A DNA stretch of 47,867 nt from Dehalococcoidia bacterium (GCA_021295965.1 JAGWBI010000039.1:24998-72864), one strand, 5' to 3'. Counted from the stretch's first letter, positions 29,469-37,424 are shown. Made by a program: numbers and translations. The notes: generated by a model not told the origin, from the letters alone.

Positions 29469-31292
29469 TTACAATCCGTACTGCGCGGCGTGAATCGCAA
29501 TCTGCTCCGCCGCGAACTGGGTGGCTTCAAAGAGGTCAACCAGGTCGCTCACCTTCTCAACGTACAGCAACCCGTGCATGGCGTTGTGGTTGCGCAGTTC
29601 TTCCAGGGTCATCCGGTTGCGCTTGATGCCGTTGCAGGTGCGGTGGAGCAGGGCCAGGTTGTAGAGTTCGTCGTTGCCGTGGGTTCCCTGTGTCGCCTTG
29701 CGAGCTCGGATGTGGTCAACTTCCAGCAGGGTTTCGTCCAGGCTGCCGTTGGGACGGCGGGGTTCGTAGCCGCATCCCCAGCATTGGGGGCCGAACTTGT
29801 CCATCAACAGCCGCTTGGCCTGGTCCTTGGAGATGCGCCCGGACCAGCTGGATGATTGGGTGCTTTGCCGTGCGCCCCGACGTCCGCCTACGGCGGAGCG
29901 CAGGGCGTGATGGGGCGCGGGGTCTTCGTCGTCTCTATCCGGCAGGTCATTCGGGCCTATCGTCTTGCTTGACGCTTCCGGCAAAACTTGGTCAATGCCC
30001 TCTTGACTGCCGAGCAAAGCTTTGGGCGTTGAGTCCGTCATATCGGAAAGAGCGTAACCGCTCAGGTAGAAACGGCGCTTGAGCATAGTCCACGCCCGGT
30101 ATGCCATATCGCAGGCAACCCATTGCCGCCCCAACCGCTCCGCTGCAACCGCGGTCGTGGCACAGCCGGCGAATATGTCCAATACCACGTCACCGGGGTT
30201 GCTGCTGGCGTTGATGATGCGTTCGTAGAGCTCCAGGGGCTTTTGCGTTGAATAGCCGGAGTATTCACCCCCACTGGTACTATAGTTTGTAAATCCGGTG
30301 GGATCGAGGACCAAGTTTTGCGGAGGGTTGCCGGTGTCAGCCTCAGCGTATCTTTTCAGGCCTGGCCATACTCCCCGGTTAGGATGGTGAATTAGTCCGT
30401 GTGCGTCGAGAGCGTCAAGTCGATCATGGACGCCCCCGATCTGTAGGTATCCAGGTATGATGTTTGAAGCAATCCATAGGGCATAACTGCTGTCTCTCGG
30501 CAGTGCCCAGTGTCTGCCTCTGGCGTTCACGTCGTAACCGCGCCACGCTTGACCTGATTCCCCTTCCCTCGTGCCGGCGCCGGTCAAGTCCGAAGTCCGG
30601 TACGCGCCGCGTTCATCGCGAGATGGGTAAGCCGTGGCTAACTGTTCCGCCGTTTTAGGCTCAGATACAGCAACACCGTTCCATGTGAATCTTGAGCCAT
30701 TGACGTAGTAAAGCAATGTGTCGGTGATGTTCCCATAGCGACGCGCATCATTGTGAGCTATGGCACGCCGCCATGTAATTTGGCTTCTGAAATTGCCGGC
30801 CTCGAACACTGCATCCATCAGCATCCGCAGGTAGCTGTTGGCATGGCTATCGCAGTGCAGGTAGATACTGCCGGTTGGCTTGAGGACGCGGCGGCATTCC
30901 AGCAATCTTGCCGCCATGAACGCGATGTAGGCAGCTTCGTTTTCTGAGGCGCAGGCTTCCACCGCCTGGATTACGGCGAACACTTCAGGGTAGTCGTCTT
31001 CGATGCTCATTTTCCAGGCGGGATGCACGTCCTCATCCCAGCTCCAGATGTCATGGACGCGGGTCAGTCCCTGGCCTTCGTTGTGCTCGACGCCGTGGGC
31101 CTGGGCCAGGGCGATTTCCTCGGCGTATTCGGCGTCGCTGATGGGCGGGCGGGGGTTGCCGGTGAAGGTTTCGTTGGCGGCAAAGGGTGGGTCGATGGCG
31201 ATGAGGTCGATACACTCGTTGTTCAGCCGGCGCAGAAAGGCCAGGTTGTCCATGACCGCCAGCGTGCGGTTTGCCACGTTCAGTTTGCCCAT
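29469..31292 (-). CDS. DNA methyltransferase fused to an HNH endonuclease domain
   Basis: A 607-residue protein from ATG 31292; the frame is open to 31343 without a better start. The N-terminal two thirds are an N6-adenine/N4-cytosine methyltransferase of the permuted type: catalytic DPPF at residues 34-37 (IDLIAIDPPFAANETF), then STQKPLELYERIINASSNPG and the SAM-binding VVLDIFAGCATTAVAAERLG near 385. After a linker of about 80 polar residues, a C-terminal HNH domain (about 500-570) shows QCWGCGYEP, LLEVDHIRARK and YNLALLHRTCNGIKRNR, with Cys pairs and the Asp-His catalytic core. Carrying both activities on one chain suggests a single-polypeptide restriction-modification enzyme. Target sequence is unknown. 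Flanking repeats and the phage-like cluster next door suggest a mobile origin. Confidence 0.87.
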   Translation of the reverse strand: MGKLNVANRTLAVMDNLAFLRRLNNECIDLIAIDPPFAANETFTGNPRPPISDAEYAEEIALAQAHGVEHNEGQGLTRVHDIWSWDEDVHPAWKMSIEDDYPEVFAVIQAVEACASENEAAYIAFMAARLLECRRVLKPTGSIYLHCDSHANSYLRMLMDAVFEAGNFRSQITWRRAIAHNDARRYGNITDTLLYYVNGSRFTWNGVAVSEPKTAEQLATAYPSRDERGAYRTSDLTGAGTREGESGQAWRGYDVNARGRHWALPRDSSYALWIASNIIPGYLQIGGVHDRLDALDAHGLIHHPNRGVWPGLKRYAEADTGNPPQNLVLDPTGFTNYSTSGGEYSGYSTQKPLELYERIINASSNPGDVVLDIFAGCATTAVAAERLGRQWVACDMAYRAWTMLKRRFYLSGYALSDMTDSTPKALLGSQEGIDQVLPEASSKTIGPNDLPDRDDEDPAPHHALRSAVGGRRGARQSTQSSSWSGRISKDQAKRLLMDKFGPQCWGCGYEPRRPNGSLDETLLEVDHIRARKATQGTHGNDELYNLALLHRTCNGIKRNRMTLEELRNHNAMHGLLYVEKVSDLVDLFEATQFAAEQIAIHAAQYGL

Positions 31293-31383
31293 GAGACTCG
31301 CCCTCGTTGTCGATACGGCAATGGGATGGCTTGATTCTACCACTGCGTATTGCCATGCCGAAGTCAGTCGCTGACACTAAACG

Positions 31384-31508
31384 CTCACGCGTACCCAGTT
31401 TGTCATCGCGAGGAGCGTAGTCCGCCGCAGGCGGATGGCGATCTCGTTGAGTTAGCGACGGCTTCTCCAAACTACGAGATTGCCGCGCTTCGCTCGCTAC
31501 GCGTGAGC
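31384..31508. repeat. Type-A dispersed palindromic element with a shared 20-bp flank
   Basis: The flank CTCACGCGTACCCAGTTTGT (31384-31403) is identical to 4461-4480. It runs into a full type-A element: GTCATCGCGAGGAGCGTAGT at the left and GAGATTGCCGCGCTTCGCTC at the right. The element lies between the methyltransferase start and the prohead-protease gene. Confidence 0.8.
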
Positions 31509-31695
31509 ACTAAACGGCGTCAAACACTGACACCCGCCCGTTGACGCTTTCTACATCTCTCCGGTAGCCTAGAGTCAATCAAGCAAGATAACAGCCGGTG
31601 GGACTGACCTGATGCCGGGTCGGTTCCGCCGGTTTTTTCGTGTGTATGCGCGCCGCGGGCCTTCTCGCATCGGGTTATACCGGCGGGAGGTTTCG

Positions 31696-32562
31696 ATGAT
31701 TGAGGAAGGTGTGCGGCGTCCGGGGCGGATGGAGTGGCCGACGGCACCGGCGGCGGGCGCGGCAAATGGGCGGATGGCGTTGCTGCGGGCGCTGGAGGCG
31801 TACCGTCGCGGCGTCGCTGAGGCTCCGGTGGTCTGCAAGTGGGGGACTGGTACGGGGATGGCGGAGGCGGCGGGATTGCCACGCTTCGCTCGCAATGACG
31901 AGGGGTTCGTGGTTCGACAAGCTCACCACGAGCGGGTCAAGGACCACCACGAGCGGGTCAAGGACCACCACGAGCGGGTCAAGGACCACCACGAGCGGGT
32001 CAAGGACCACCATGAGCGGGTCAAGGACCACCACGAGCGGGAAGGCGGCGGGCCGTTGGTGTTTGTGGCGTCCACCGGGGAGGTGGACCGGCACGGGGAT
32101 ACGGTCGCGCCGGAGGGGTGGCGGCTGGCCGGCTACCGGGAGAACCCCGTGGTCCTGTGGGCCCACGATTACCGGCAGCCGGCCATCGGGCGGGCCGATG
32201 CGGTGTGGAGCGACGGCCGGGCGCTGCTGGCGCGGCTGGAGTTCGCGCCGACGGAGTTCGCCGGACAGGTGGAACGGCTGTACCGCCAGGGCTACCAGCG
32301 CGGGGTGTCCGTCGGGTTCCGGCCATTGCGGTTTGAGGAACGGCGCGACCCGGTGAACGGGACGTTCCTGGGCATCCGGTTCCTGGAGCAGGAGTTGCTG
32401 GAAATCAGCGCGGTGCCGGTGCCGGCCAACGGGGATGCGCTGCTTACGGAGATACCCCTCGCTCCCGTATCGAGTACGGGGCAGGCTCCAACCCTCTCCC
32501 AAATGGAGAGGGGGCCGGTGGCGGATGAGGTGGTGGGGTTGCTGCGGGGGCTGCGGGGGTGA
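31696..32562 (+). CDS. HK97-type prohead protease with an internal repeat insertion
   Basis: A 288-residue phage-type capsid maturation protease (GGGAGG before ATG 31696). The protease domain starts near residue 120: PLVFVASTGEVDRHGDTVAP, catalytic His in PVVLWAHDYRQPAIGRA, then RQGYQRGVSVGFRPLRFEE with the catalytic Ser, and ELLEISAVPVPAN. Such enzymes cleave the scaffolding domain of the capsid protein encoded next. The first 120 residues are unusual. They include GLPRFARNDEG, the translation of a type-A dispersed repeat half, followed by a type-C repeat and five in-frame HHERVKD heptapeptides. The insertion adds about 55 residues upstream of the catalytic domain. Function may therefore be retained. 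Confidence 0.85.
   Translation: MIEEGVRRPGRMEWPTAPAAGAANGRMALLRALEAYRRGVAEAPVVCKWGTGTGMAEAAGLPRFARNDEGFVVRQAHHERVKDHHERVKDHHERVKDHHERVKDHHERVKDHHEREGGGPLVFVASTGEVDRHGDTVAPEGWRLAGYRENPVVLWAHDYRQPAIGRADAVWSDGRALLARLEFAPTEFAGQVERLYRQGYQRGVSVGFRPLRFEERRDPVNGTFLGIRFLEQELLEISAVPVPANGDALLTEIPLAPVSSTGQAPTLSQMERGPVADEVVGLLRGLRG
31868..31935. repeat. Dispersed-repeat halves (types A and C) captured inside the protease gene
   Basis: GGGATTGCCACGCTTCGCTC followed by GCAATGAC is a type-A half, as at 34129 inverted. It is followed by GTTCGACAAGCTCACCACGAGC, a type-C half like 10878-10899. Both are in frame and translated. Confidence 0.8.
31924..32040. repeat. 21-bp tandem repeat inside the prohead-protease gene
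   Basis: Five copies of a 21-mer (CACCACGAGCGGGTCAAGGA plus C) and a partial sixth, with one C-to-T change in the fifth unit. It encodes HHERVKD heptapeptides. The array grows directly out of a type-C dispersed repeat whose end, CACCACGAGCGG, is the first part of the unit. Confidence 0.93.
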
Positions 32563-32570
32563 TGAGGATT

Positions 32571-32713
32571 GTCATTGCGAGGAGCGTAGTCCGCCTGCGG
32601 CGGATGGCAATCCCGTTGCCAGTGGTGTGGCTCTCGCCGCGACGGGATTGCTGCGCTGCGCTCGCAATGACATTTGGCAAAGATTTCTGGATTCCCGCTT
32701 TCGCGGGAATGAC
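32571..32713. repeat. Full type-A element plus type-B half upstream of the capsid gene
   Basis: Type A spans 32571-32671 with complementary ends GTCATTGCGAG and CTCGCAATGAC. A type-B half, GGATTCCCGCTTTCGCGGGA followed by ATGAC, lies at 32686-32713. Downstream, GTCGAGAATGAC occurs twice in direct repeat before the capsid ribosome binding site (GGAGATAAGGAG). Confidence 0.85.
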
Positions 32714-32778
32714 GGTCGAAGTCGAGAATGACAGTCTAAGTCGAGAATGACGATCGAAATGGAGGAGATAAGGAGTTT

Positions 32779-34118
32779 ATGACGCTTTCCACATGGGAAT
32801 TGGAGACCATCAAGAACGAGGTTGCGGAGGTGCGGGAGTTCTACCGCCAGCGGCTGGACGCGGATATTCCGCCGTTGCAGGAGGAGTTGCAGCGGTTGAA
32901 CCGGGCCGTGGGCGAGATCACGGAAAAGCAACGGGCCGGGGAACGGCAGGCGATGCTGGCGCGGTACGCCAGCAGTAGCGCCGGCGGCGGCAATGACCGG
33001 CCGCGCGTGCCCTTCGGCAAATACCAGGGCATGGACGCGCTGGACCTGGCCTGCGTGCGCAGCGTATTGGCGGCGCAGCAACACGATCCTTTACCAGGCA
33101 CACCGGGAGACGCCAACCCCCGGATGCTGGAGGACTGGCAGGCCAACCTGAAGGCCGCCATGGACAGCACCACGGCGGGCAGCGGCGACGAACTGGTTGC
33201 CACCGGCGAGGCCGCCGCGCTTTGGGCCGACATCAACCTGGAGACCCATGTGGCCGGCCTGTTCACCCGGGTTGACATGCCCACCAATCCCTTCGAGATA
33301 CCGCTGCAGCTGAGCAATGTCTCCTGGTATCCCGGCACGGAGAACACGGCCGCCACCGAGACGGCGCTGACCACGGCGCGGCAGACGCTGACGGCATACG
33401 AACTGGTGGCCGAGGTGCCCTGGTCTCTGACGCTGGAGGAGGACGCGGTGATCGCCATGGCGGCGGAAGTGCGCAGCACGCTGGTGCGCAACGCTGTGGA
33501 GGTCATCGACGACGTGCTGCTGAACGCCGACCGGACGACGCAGAACAACATCAACGCCGACGGCGCGACCATTGCCGCATCCACGGCGGGCAAGGCGCAT
33601 TGGCTGCTGGGGTTCGACGGGCTGCTGCACCTGCCGCTGGTGGACAATACCAGCCAGGGCAACGACCACGCCGCCGCGCCCAGCGCGGATATGTTCAACG
33701 AGGCGCGTGGCCTGCTGGGCAAGTATGGAGTTCGCCCGTCGGAGCTGGCCTACATCGCCGACGTGGGGACGTACATCAAGTCGCTGGCCATCGGCGAGTT
33801 CCGCACGCTGGACAGCTCAACGGGCAGCTGGCCCAGGTGGACGGCATCCCGGTCATCGTGTCCGAGCAGATGGCCAAGTCCGACGCCGACGGCAAGGTCA
33901 CCGACGGCGGCAACACCAATACCAAGGGCCGGCTGCTGGTGGTCAACCGGACGCAGTGGCGGCTGGGGTTCCGCCGGGAGCTGATGATCGAGACCACCCG
34001 GGATATCCAGAAGCGGCAAAACATCATGGTGGTCAGCATGCGTCTGGCGTTTATGGAGCGGACGGGGACACGGTCGTCGGCGACTCACACGGCGTTGCAG
34101 TACAACATTACGGTTTAG
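32779..34118 (+). pseudogene. HK97-type major capsid protein, frameshifted
   Basis: The frame from ATG 32779 (AAGGAG upstream) encodes an N-terminal coiled-coil scaffold (about 1-60) and the capsid fold with VDMPTNPFEIPLQLSNVSWY, AYELVAEVPWSLTLEEDAVI and SELAYIADVGTYIKSLAIGE. After GEFRTLDSS at about 33815 the frame is lost. The expected continuation, LAQVDGIPVIVSEQMAKSDA then VVNRTQWRLGFRRELMIETT, is in another frame and ends at TAG 34118. Adding one base near 33815-33817 restores a protein of about 446 residues. No slippery heptamer is visible, so a mutation or sequencing error is more likely than programmed frameshifting. It lies between two full type-A repeats. Confidence 0.85.
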
Positions 34119-34128
34119 CGACGGCCCG

Positions 34129-34229
34129 GTCATTGCGAGCGAAGCGCGGCAATCTCATTGGGTCAGGGGCCGTTGCTACGAAGGCGAGATTGCCATCCGC
34201 CTGCGGCGGACTACGCTCCTCGCAATGAC
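34129..34229. repeat. Type-A dispersed palindromic element between capsid and connector genes
   Basis: GTCATTGCGAGCGAAGCGCG at the left, and GGCGGACTACGCTCCTCGCA followed by ATGAC at the right. The outer ends are exact complements over GTCATTGCGAG. It begins 11 bp after the capsid stop and ends 20 bp before the connector start. Confidence 0.88.
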
Positions 34230-34248
34230 AGGCTATGGGGGATATGGA

Positions 34249-35088
34249 ATGGCAAACGCCTATGGGGACCTGACGACGTTGAAATCGGCGGCATTTCTGA
34301 ACGTGCCGGACGACGCGCATGACGGACGGCTGCTGGATCTGCTGGAGGCGACTTCGCGCTGGATCGACGGATACTGCGACCGGCAGTTTGCGGCGATACA
34401 CGCGGAGCGGCGGTTTGACGGTACGGGCAAGGTCGCGCTGGCGGCGCCCGACGTGATTAGCGTCAGCGACCTGCGGGTGCGCGATCCGGGAGCGGGCGAG
34501 TGGATCGCCTGGCCCTCAGACCGGTGGCTGCTGTATCCGCTGAACGCTGCGCCCATGGAACCGGGCTGCCGACCCTACACGCGGATCATGGCGATGGGCG
34601 ACGGAGGGCGGTTCCCGCTGAGCCGCGGCGGAGTGAGCATCAGCGGCGTGTGGGGTTATGCCGACGTGCGAGAGGACACCGGGCTGTCCCTGTCCGGCGC
34701 GGTGGCGGATATGGACGGCGCGGTGGCCGTGACGGCTGGCGACGCAGCCATCCTGTCGGCCGGCCATACCGTCCGCATCGGCGACGAGCAACTGTACGTT
34801 ACGGGTGTGGTCGATGACGGGCAAGGTGCGTTAACGCTGGCGGCGCGGCGCGGGGTCAACGGTACGACGGCAGCATCCCACACCCCCGGCGCCGGAGTGT
34901 CAGTGTACCGCTACCCGAGGGCGGTGATGGAAGCGTGCCTGTTGCAGGCCGCCGTCTGGTGGCGGGAGAGGTTGGCCGGGCCATTCCCGTCGCCGCCGGC
35001 GGATTGGGGAGACGTTGGCGGCATCTCCCCGACGGCGCGAGTACTGCTGGAACCCTACCGCCGTCGGACGGCGGCGCTGGGGGTGTGA
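34249..35088 (+). CDS. Phage head-tail connector-like protein
   Basis: A 279-residue protein from ATG 34249 (GGGGGATAT upstream). The first 65 residues have the helical connector pattern YGDLTTLKSAAFLNVPDDAH followed by LLDLLEATSRWIDGYCDRQF, as in HK97 gp6-type adaptors that join portal and tail. The middle carries beta-rich segments (VISVSDLRVRDPGAGEWIAW) and a late helix RAVMEACLLQAAVWWRERLA. It is longer than the 100-residue HK97 adaptor because of a central beta domain with GDEQLYVTGVVDDGQGALTL. It is followed after 2 bp by a tail gene, so the two are coupled. Assignment rests on position in the capsid cluster and N-terminal pattern. Confidence 0.65.
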   Translation: MANAYGDLTTLKSAAFLNVPDDAHDGRLLDLLEATSRWIDGYCDRQFAAIHAERRFDGTGKVALAAPDVISVSDLRVRDPGAGEWIAWPSDRWLLYPLNAAPMEPGCRPYTRIMAMGDGGRFPLSRGGVSISGVWGYADVREDTGLSLSGAVADMDGAVAVTAGDAAILSAGHTVRIGDEQLYVTGVVDDGQGALTLAARRGVNGTTAASHTPGAGVSVYRYPRAVMEACLLQAAVWWRERLAGPFPSPPADWGDVGGISPTARVLLEPYRRRTAALGV

Positions 35089-35090
35089 CG

Positions 35091-35516
35091 ATGACCGGGT
35101 ATGCCAGCACGGGTCGCAGCTATGTCGCCGTGGCCGACGCCGACGGTGTGATGCGGGACCTCTCCGCCTGGGTGGAACGGGTCGGGCCACTGGGACGGGA
35201 GCTGAGCGGTCGGGACGTTACCGGCGTGAACGACGCGGCGGCACGGACGGCGGCGGGACCGGAGGCGGCGCAGGAGTTCACCCTTTCGGGCCGGTGGGAC
35301 GACACGCCGGGCATCGGGCCGGACGCGGCGCTGTCGGGCATCGTGGGCCGGTCGGTGCGGGTGGATTACGGGCCGGTTGGCAGCGGAGCGGGACAGCGGC
35401 GGGTGTCGGGAAGTTTCGTGTGCCTGTCCTACCGTATCAGCAGCCGGGCCGGAGAGCCGGTGCGGTTCGAGGCGCGGTTCCGGCAGGACGGGCCGGCGGA
35501 GCTGGGGGTGTGGTGA
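35091..35516 (+). CDS. Phage tail-type structural protein (small)
   Basis: A 141-residue beta-rich protein whose ATG 35091 follows the connector stop by 2 bp. It begins TGRSYVAVADADGVMRDLSA and continues WVERVGPLGRELSGRDVTGV, AQEFTLSGRWDDTPGIGPDA and RRVSGSFVCLSYRISSRAGE. The pattern (small N-terminal strand, 'Leu-Ser-Gly-Arg-Trp-Asp' strand, then a conserved C-terminal sheet) resembles tail-tube or tail-completion proteins of siphophages. The position between connector and hub gene fits. Direct assignment to major tail protein is an inference; no motif is diagnostic. Confidence 0.6.
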   Translation: MTGYASTGRSYVAVADADGVMRDLSAWVERVGPLGRELSGRDVTGVNDAAARTAAGPEAAQEFTLSGRWDDTPGIGPDAALSGIVGRSVRVDYGPVGSGAGQRRVSGSFVCLSYRISSRAGEPVRFEARFRQDGPAELGVW

Positions 35517-35530
35517 TGATGGGCGGGTGG

Positions 35531-35872
35531 TCAGTTGGCGGCGACTTCTTCAGGGGTTATAACCACTCGGCCAGCATCATCGTGGCGGTGTCGCATGAGC
35601 AAGTCTACTCGATTATTCAGGGACATCAGCAGGCCCCTGATTTCAGCCACCTGCTCGCGTAATGCCGACATCTGTTCCTCCAGCCTTTCGACCCTGCTCT
35701 CGAGACCGCTGACGCGGTCATTGAGACCGGTGATGCGGTCATTGAGACCATTGATCAGGCCCTCCAGCCGGCCTATGGAGCGACCTTGGCGGTAGAGGAC
35801 GCCGAGGATGGCAATCAGCAGCAGGGCTATGAAGCTCAGCAGGCTGATGAGGTAATAATCCGCTGGGGTCAT
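35531..35872 (-). CDS. Membrane-anchored coiled-coil protein
   Basis: A 113-residue protein from ATG 35872. One N-terminal transmembrane helix, YYLISLLSFIALLLIAILGV, is followed by perfect heptads INGLNDR, ITGLNDR, VSGLESR, VERLEEQ, MSALREQ, VAEIRGL, LMSLNNR, predicting a parallel coiled coil of about 55 residues. A short His/Arg-rich and acidic end completes it. It may anchor or space partners at the membrane; no specific function is recognised. It is oriented against the phage-type genes around it and belongs to a three-gene reverse-strand block. A TTGCCA-17-CACAAT promoter-like pair lies about 40 bp upstream on the minus strand. Confidence 0.7.
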   Translation of the reverse strand: MTPADYYLISLLSFIALLLIAILGVLYRQGRSIGRLEGLINGLNDRITGLNDRVSGLESRVERLEEQMSALREQVAEIRGLLMSLNNRVDLLMRHRHDDAGRVVITPEEVAAN

Positions 35873-35910
35873 CAAATTAACGCCTGAGTAGGTGCAGATG
35901 TATTGACAGA

Positions 35911-35939
35911 ATTGTGGCATACATCCATGCAAATGGCAA
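35911..35939 (-). promoter_or_regulatory. Sigma-70-like promoter for the coiled-coil gene
   Basis: Minus strand: TTGCCA (35934-35939), a 17-bp spacer, then CACAAT (35911-35916), about 40 bp upstream of the start codon. The -10 is imperfect. Confidence 0.35.
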
Positions 35940-35955
35940 CAGCGTCCCTCGGAGA

Positions 35956-36687
35956 TCAGTCGTCCAGCAGGGCTAGGACGCGATCAACGAAAGCCTGCAC
36001 CAAGGGCAGGCCGCGAGCGATGTCGTCGGGTTCCATGAAATCGTGGCGGGAGTTGGCTTGAAACTGCTGGGCGGCGAAGAAACCGGCAGCGATGGCGGCG
36101 TCTCCAGTGTCAGCGGCCAGGCGGTCGGCGGCGGCTTTGACGTCCTGGAGGCGGTCGGCGGGCCAGCCCCGTTGAACGGCCACGGCCGTTATGGCATGGG
36201 TGGCGGCCTGCCACAGCGTCGCCGAACCCTGGGTTGCGGAGCCAGAGGCGAACTCAGTATCGGCGGTTTGCAGGCATACCCGCGCCGCTTGAGCGTGTTC
36301 ATGGGCCGACAGCGATACAACGGGTCCGTCCTCCTCCAGCAGCGCGACCATGCGGGCGACGAACTCACGCATCAGGCGGCAGTAATCCGCCAGTTGGTAA
36401 GGCTCGACGAAGCCGTGGTTGAACTTGGCGCGGAACTGCTGGGCCACGGCGTACTGGTGGCGCAGGTGGTGGTCGCTGGCCTCGTTGGCCAGGCGGTCGG
36501 CGGCGGTTTTCAGGGCGCGGTCGTCGTCGGTGGGCCAGCCCCGCTGCTCCGCCACGGCGGTCAGGGCGTGGGATGCGGCATACCAGATGTTTTCGTAGGC
36601 CAGCAGCGGCTCTTCGTCCTCGAAGTGCCGGTCGGCGGCGGCGAAGTAAGCCTGGGCGGTTTGGGTGATGTTCTGCGCAAAAGTCAT
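35956..36687 (-). CDS. Protein with two tandem HEPN/PaREP1-like helical domains
   Basis: A 243-residue all-helical protein made of two homologous halves. Half one has LAYENIWYAASHALTAVAEQ RGW, then HLRHQYAVAQQFRAKFNHGF and FVARMVALLEED; half two has ATLWQAATHAITAVAVQ RGW, then FFAAQQFQANSRHDFMEPDD and FVDRVLALLDD. The xxxWxAASHAhxAhAxxRGW repeat resembles PaREP1/DUF5618-type HEPN domains, some of which bind nucleotides or RNA. The Rx4-6H catalytic motif of toxic HEPN RNases is not clearly present. It arose by internal duplication. It is the second gene of a reverse-strand block set between two phage tail genes. Its function is unknown. Confidence 0.65.
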   Translation of the reverse strand: MTFAQNITQTAQAYFAAADRHFEDEEPLLAYENIWYAASHALTAVAEQRGWPTDDDRALKTAADRLANEASDHHLRHQYAVAQQFRAKFNHGFVEPYQLADYCRLMREFVARMVALLEEDGPVVSLSAHEHAQAARVCLQTADTEFASGSATQGSATLWQAATHAITAVAVQRGWPADRLQDVKAAADRLAADTGDAAIAAGFFAAQQFQANSRHDFMEPDDIARGLPLVQAFVDRVLALLDD

Positions 36688-36741
36688 GAGGGATTCCCAA
36701 CTCCGATGGGCGATTTTACCAGACCGGCGCTGGCCGGCGCG

Positions 36742-37404
36742 TTACTCCATCTGCGTGAACGTGCCGCCGGTGCGCGCTGCGATGGTCTCCAGTGCGGTGG
36801 TGTCGGCGCCGTCGCCCATGGCGACGGTGTTGATGGGCACGTCGGATCGGGCCAGGACCTCCATCGTTTCATCATCCAGATCATCAATGGCGTGGGCTTC
36901 GCCGTCGGACACCAGCACGTAGCGTTGCTCCTGCTGGCACGATATATCCCCCAGATCCATGAACGTCGCGTCGCTTTTGAGCCTGATCGAGGGGATGTCC
37001 GGAATGGACAGCACCACGCTTCCGTTATCGTCGGCGGCGGGATCGTTACCAACACCCCCGGCCGCGTTGCTGCCGGCCAGGCTCGGACCTCCGGCGGATC
37101 CTGCCGATGGATCAAGTGTGCCGGATCCGCCACCCGCGTCGGCGACGGTCTCCTCTTCCGAGTCGTCCACCAGGAGATAGCCTCCGATGATCAGCAGCAG
37201 GAGCAGGGGCAGCAGCAACAGCAGCCAGGGCCAACGTCGGCGTTCACCGTCATTCGTCCGTCGGGGCCGGTTGATTCGGACCACCCGGGCACGGTTCCGC
37301 CTGGGCCACCGCCAGCTCCACGGCCACCGCCAGCGCCATCCCCAGCCGCGTCGCTGGCGTCTTCTGTTCTCACCAACGCTGTACGTAATCCAGTGTCTTG
37401 CCAT
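36742..37404 (-). CDS. Membrane protein with a truncated von Willebrand A-like domain
   Basis: A 220-residue protein from ATG 37404 (GGAG nine bases upstream). The first 60 residues are extremely rich in Arg and Trp (RRRQRRGWGWRWRWPWSWRW), giving a strongly positive cytoplasmic end. Then comes one transmembrane helix, WPWLLLLLPLLLLLIIGGYL, and a Gly/Ser/Ala-rich stalk. The last 70 residues, RYVLVSDGEAHAIDDLDDET followed by INTVAMGDGADTTALETIAA RTGG, match the second half of a vWA domain (TDG strand, final helix and strand). The MIDAS DxSxS of the first half is missing, so metal-dependent ligand binding is doubtful. It could be a decayed fragment or a minimal variant. It is divergently transcribed from the tail-hub gene. 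Confidence 0.65.
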   Translation of the reverse strand: MARHWITYSVGENRRRQRRGWGWRWRWPWSWRWPRRNRARVVRINRPRRTNDGERRRWPWLLLLLPLLLLLIIGGYLLVDDSEEETVADAGGGSGTLDPSAGSAGGPSLAGSNAAGGVGNDPAADDNGSVVLSIPDIPSIRLKSDATFMDLGDISCQQEQRYVLVSDGEAHAIDDLDDETMEVLARSDVPINTVAMGDGADTTALETIAARTGGTFTQME

Positions 37405-37424
37405 GACAATATCTCCGTATTGAC

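Noticed and set aside
31924-32040. 21-bp repeats as a possible CRISPR or iteron origin
   Set aside because: No spacers, and the units are in frame within a gene with an intact protease domain; no replication gene is nearby.
33810-33820. Programmed ribosomal frameshift in the capsid gene
   Set aside because: No slippery heptamer or downstream structure is evident at GACAGCTCAACGGG; a lost base explains the data more simply.
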